A stretch of DNA of 64,000 nucleotides. Source: Bifidobacterium colobi (lineage in GTDB: Bacteria; Actinomycetota; Actinomycetes; Actinomycetales; Bifidobacteriaceae). Of this stretch, positions 62,109-64,000 are shown in pieces; the stretch's first letter is position 1, and each line of letters starts with the position of its first letter. Location of the stretch: positions 1 through 64,000 of the forward strand of contig NZ_JAFEJU010000007.1 of assembly GCF_018555455.1 (NCBI RefSeq), read 5' to 3'. Position numbers and translations under genes: made by a program. Under the pieces are notes generated by a model, which worked only from the letters and a program-made list of their open reading frames with translations, was not told the DNA's origin and did not search any database.

Positions 62109-64000
62109 ATGTCTACCAACATGGTCAAAAAAGCTTTAGGGGGGGGTATTGCGGCGCTGATTAGCGCGGCAATGCTGTTCTGCACCCTGCCCGCCCAGGC
62201 TGCGACCGGCACATGGAATTCGTTGTCTGACACGGAGAAGAAGTCATCCTACGGCTACTTCGTCTGGAAGTCCGAGAATGCGACAGATGCCGATGAAAAA
62301 GCTACTGCAGCTGATGCGGCTAATCTACTCAAAACTGCACCTTTCAAGGACTTAACCAACATTGGCGCCGCGGACGATGCGACTTCCTTGGATAATATGA
62401 AGGTCGCTATTGAGCAGATTATTTCTATCAATAATTTCCGTTCTTCTTTGAAGAATGAACCATGCCGTACTGATTTGCCTCAGGGGAATCCAGCTCGCGC
62501 ATGCGATGATAATGGGAATGGTCTGACTCCGCTAAAGATTACTGATAAGATGATGGCTGCGTCGCAGTCCAACGTCAATTACTCATCGCGTCATTGGGGC
62601 CATGCTGCGAACAACGGCCAGAGTTGGAATTTCGCGCTGGAAAACTTGTACACTGGTTCTGTTTATGCGCCGTGGACTTCTGACAATCAGTCCGCCGCGG
62701 TCAAAAACTGGTATTCAGAAATTACTAATTACGATGATCACCCGCTGGATTGCAAATCATCTCAGCAGATAGGTCATTACCGCACGTTGACTAATAAAAT
62801 CTGTGTGACCGATGAAACCAAGGTCCAGGTCCTTCCGTTTTCTACTACGGGTTTGGCAATCGCTAGGCGTGCCAATTTCAATGGAAACAATTACGCAAAC
62901 GGTATGACCGAATCTCAAGTGTATGGCGGCATGCAGTGGCAAGGTTCATCAGGATATGAGTATGATGCCTCCGACTATCTGGATGATTTCAATGCATATG
63001 CTTCTCAGTTGAAGACCATCACTGGGGTGACGAATCCCGCTGATGTGACTGTGGAATCCGGTACTGCGAAGCCAACCGACCAGCTGACGACCGAAGTGGC
63101 CGTCACGTATGATGACAACACTACGGGCACCGCCAAGGTCACGTGGAAGATTCCGGATGACTGGAATGCCGATCTCAAGGCTCACACCATCAAGCTGACC
63201 GGTACGGTTGAGGGCACTACCAAGACCGTTACGCTGAACCTCAACGTCAAGGCTGCCAAGGCTACCGCCGCAACGTTCAAGGGCACCACTAATACCGAGA
63301 CTTCCGTAACTACGGAAGCCGGTACTGCACCGAACTTGCCGAAGACCGCGACCGTGACCTGGTCAAACGGCAGCACTTCTGACGAAACCATCAATTGGGG
63401 CTCCAGCCAGGATTACAAAAAGCCAGGCACCTACTACGATCTCAAGGGAACCGTCGAGGGCTTCACGCTCACCGCACATGTGACCGTAAACAAGGCCACC
63501 ATCACCAAGGTCGATCAGCCGGAAGCCACAACCGTCAGCAAGGGCGCCACGCCGACCATCCCGACCACCGTCAAGGTGCACTGGTCCTACGGCGACCCGA
63601 CCGATGAGACCATCACTTGGGATGCTAATGCCGACCCGAAGAAGGCCTCCTTCAATACCGTCGGTTCTCAGACCTTCACCGGTACTGCAGCAGGCCAGAA
63701 GGTCACTTGGAAGGTAACCGTTGTGGAAACGAAGGTTACCAAGGCTTACGATCCGGTTCCGATGACTACCGAAGCTGGCGTTGACCCAACCTCCGAGCTG
63801 CCCAGCAAGGTTCAGGCTGACCTTGATAATGGCCAGGAGAAGCAGAGTGTATCCGTTGTGTGGGATACTCTGCCGGAGACCTGGAAGAGCTACAAGGGCG
63901 GCACCATCAAGCTGAAGGGTACCGTGAACGGCCAGGCCGACCAGACCGTGACTCTTACCATCACCGTAAAGCACGCCACCATTCAGGATCAGACGCTCGC
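62109..64000 (+). CDS. Secreted CAP-domain surface protein with Ig-like repeats (partial)
   Basis: The gene runs off the right end of the window, so at least 630 residues are visible. The ATG follows GAGGGGAAGAGGGA. A signal peptide (MVKKALGGG-IAALISAAMLF…, cleavage near PAQAA-TG) precedes a CAP (SCP/PR-1) domain with SSRHWGHAANNGQSWNFALE, AVKNWYSE and IGHYRTL. At least four Ig-like repeats follow (each with an entry such as VTVESGTAKPTDQL, KVTWKIPDDW, TVTWSNGST, VKVHWSYGDPT). A run of eight Gs (62139-62146) encodes three glycines in the signal peptide. The C-terminal anchor is outside the window. Confidence 0.85.
   Translation, partial: MSTNMVKKALGGGIAALISAAMLFCTLPAQAATGTWNSLSDTEKKSSYGYFVWKSENATDADEKATAADAANLLKTAPFKDLTNIGAADDATSLDNMKVAIEQIISINNFRSSLKNEPCRTDLPQGNPARACDDNGNGLTPLKITDKMMAASQSNVNYSSRHWGHAANNGQSWNFALENLYTGSVYAPWTSDNQSAAVKNWYSEITNYDDHPLDCKSSQQIGHYRTLTNKICVTDETKVQVLPFSTTGLAIARRANFNGNNYANGMTESQVYGGMQWQGSSGYEYDASDYLDDFNAYASQLKTITGVTNPADVTVESGTAKPTDQLTTEVAVTYDDNTTGTAKVTWKIPDDWNADLKAHTIKLTGTVEGTTKTVTLNLNVKAAKATAATFKGTTNTETSVTTEAGTAPNLPKTATVTWSNGSTSDETINWGSSQDYKKPGTYYDLKGTVEGFTLTAHVTVNKATITKVDQPEATTVSKGATPTIPTTVKVHWSYGDPTDETITWDANADPKKASFNTVGSQTFTGTAAGQKVTWKVTVVETKVTKAYDPVPMTTEAGVDPTSELPSKVQADLDNGQEKQSVSVVWDTLPETWKSYKGGTIKLKGTVNGQADQTVTLTITVKHATIQDQTL

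Overview
The window reads as a high-GC actinobacterial chromosome segment, most likely a Bifidobacterium of the longum/breve group. This is inferred from a clpB gene preceded by a HAIR (HspR) operator, a fused rmlC-rmlD gene, an IclR-type regulator divergent from leuCD, MutT1-like Nudix/phosphatase architecture and abundant GC-rich intergenic palindromes. No rRNA, CRISPR array or intact insertion sequence was found.

About 1-34.5 kb is a cell-surface polysaccharide locus. A glycosyltransferase-like gene and a Wzm/Wzt-type ABC exporter (RgpC/RgpD-like) come first. An AT-richer block (about 4-20 kb) follows, holding two polyprenyl-phosphate sugar transferases (GtrB/CsbB type) and seven large polytopic membrane proteins that look like GT-C enzymes or relatives (DUF6020-like, YfhO-like, GT39-like, DUF6056-like and others). 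Next come rmlB, rmlCD and rmlA for dTDP-L-rhamnose, a GT2 enzyme, RgpF, UDP-glucose dehydrogenase, an unrecognised protein, another GT2 enzyme, a tRNA-like sequence, an AlbA_2-type ATP-binding protein and UDP-galactopyranose mutase. The simplest reading is a rhamnose-containing wall polysaccharide made in the cytosol, exported by the ABC transporter, and decorated outside by GT-C enzymes fed from lipid-phosphate sugars.

About 34.7-62 kb is mostly core genes with accessory pieces: a second AlbA_2 protein with a striking operator-like array, a fumarylacetoacetase-family enzyme, a DUF2142-like membrane protein, ClpB, GluQ-type synthetase, a glycerophosphodiesterase, RlmH, Upp, a three-gene flavin electron-transfer module (FMN-binding protein, ApbE, ferric-reductase-like protein), a DUF4143 ATPase behind six 23-bp direct repeats, a conserved actinobacterial protein, a Nudix/histidine phosphatase, Ppk, a calcineurin-like phosphoesterase and the IclR-leuCD pair. 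The window ends inside a secreted CAP-domain, Ig-like surface protein whose signal peptide contains a G8 tract.

The most unusual feature is intergenic. At least six families of short motifs are clustered between genes. Two unrelated motif families (called A and B here) are built the same way: units in alternating orientation at a mean pitch of about 31.5 bp, close to three helical turns. At one locus, family A passes into family B without breaking this phase. These arrays are not explained by any annotated gene.
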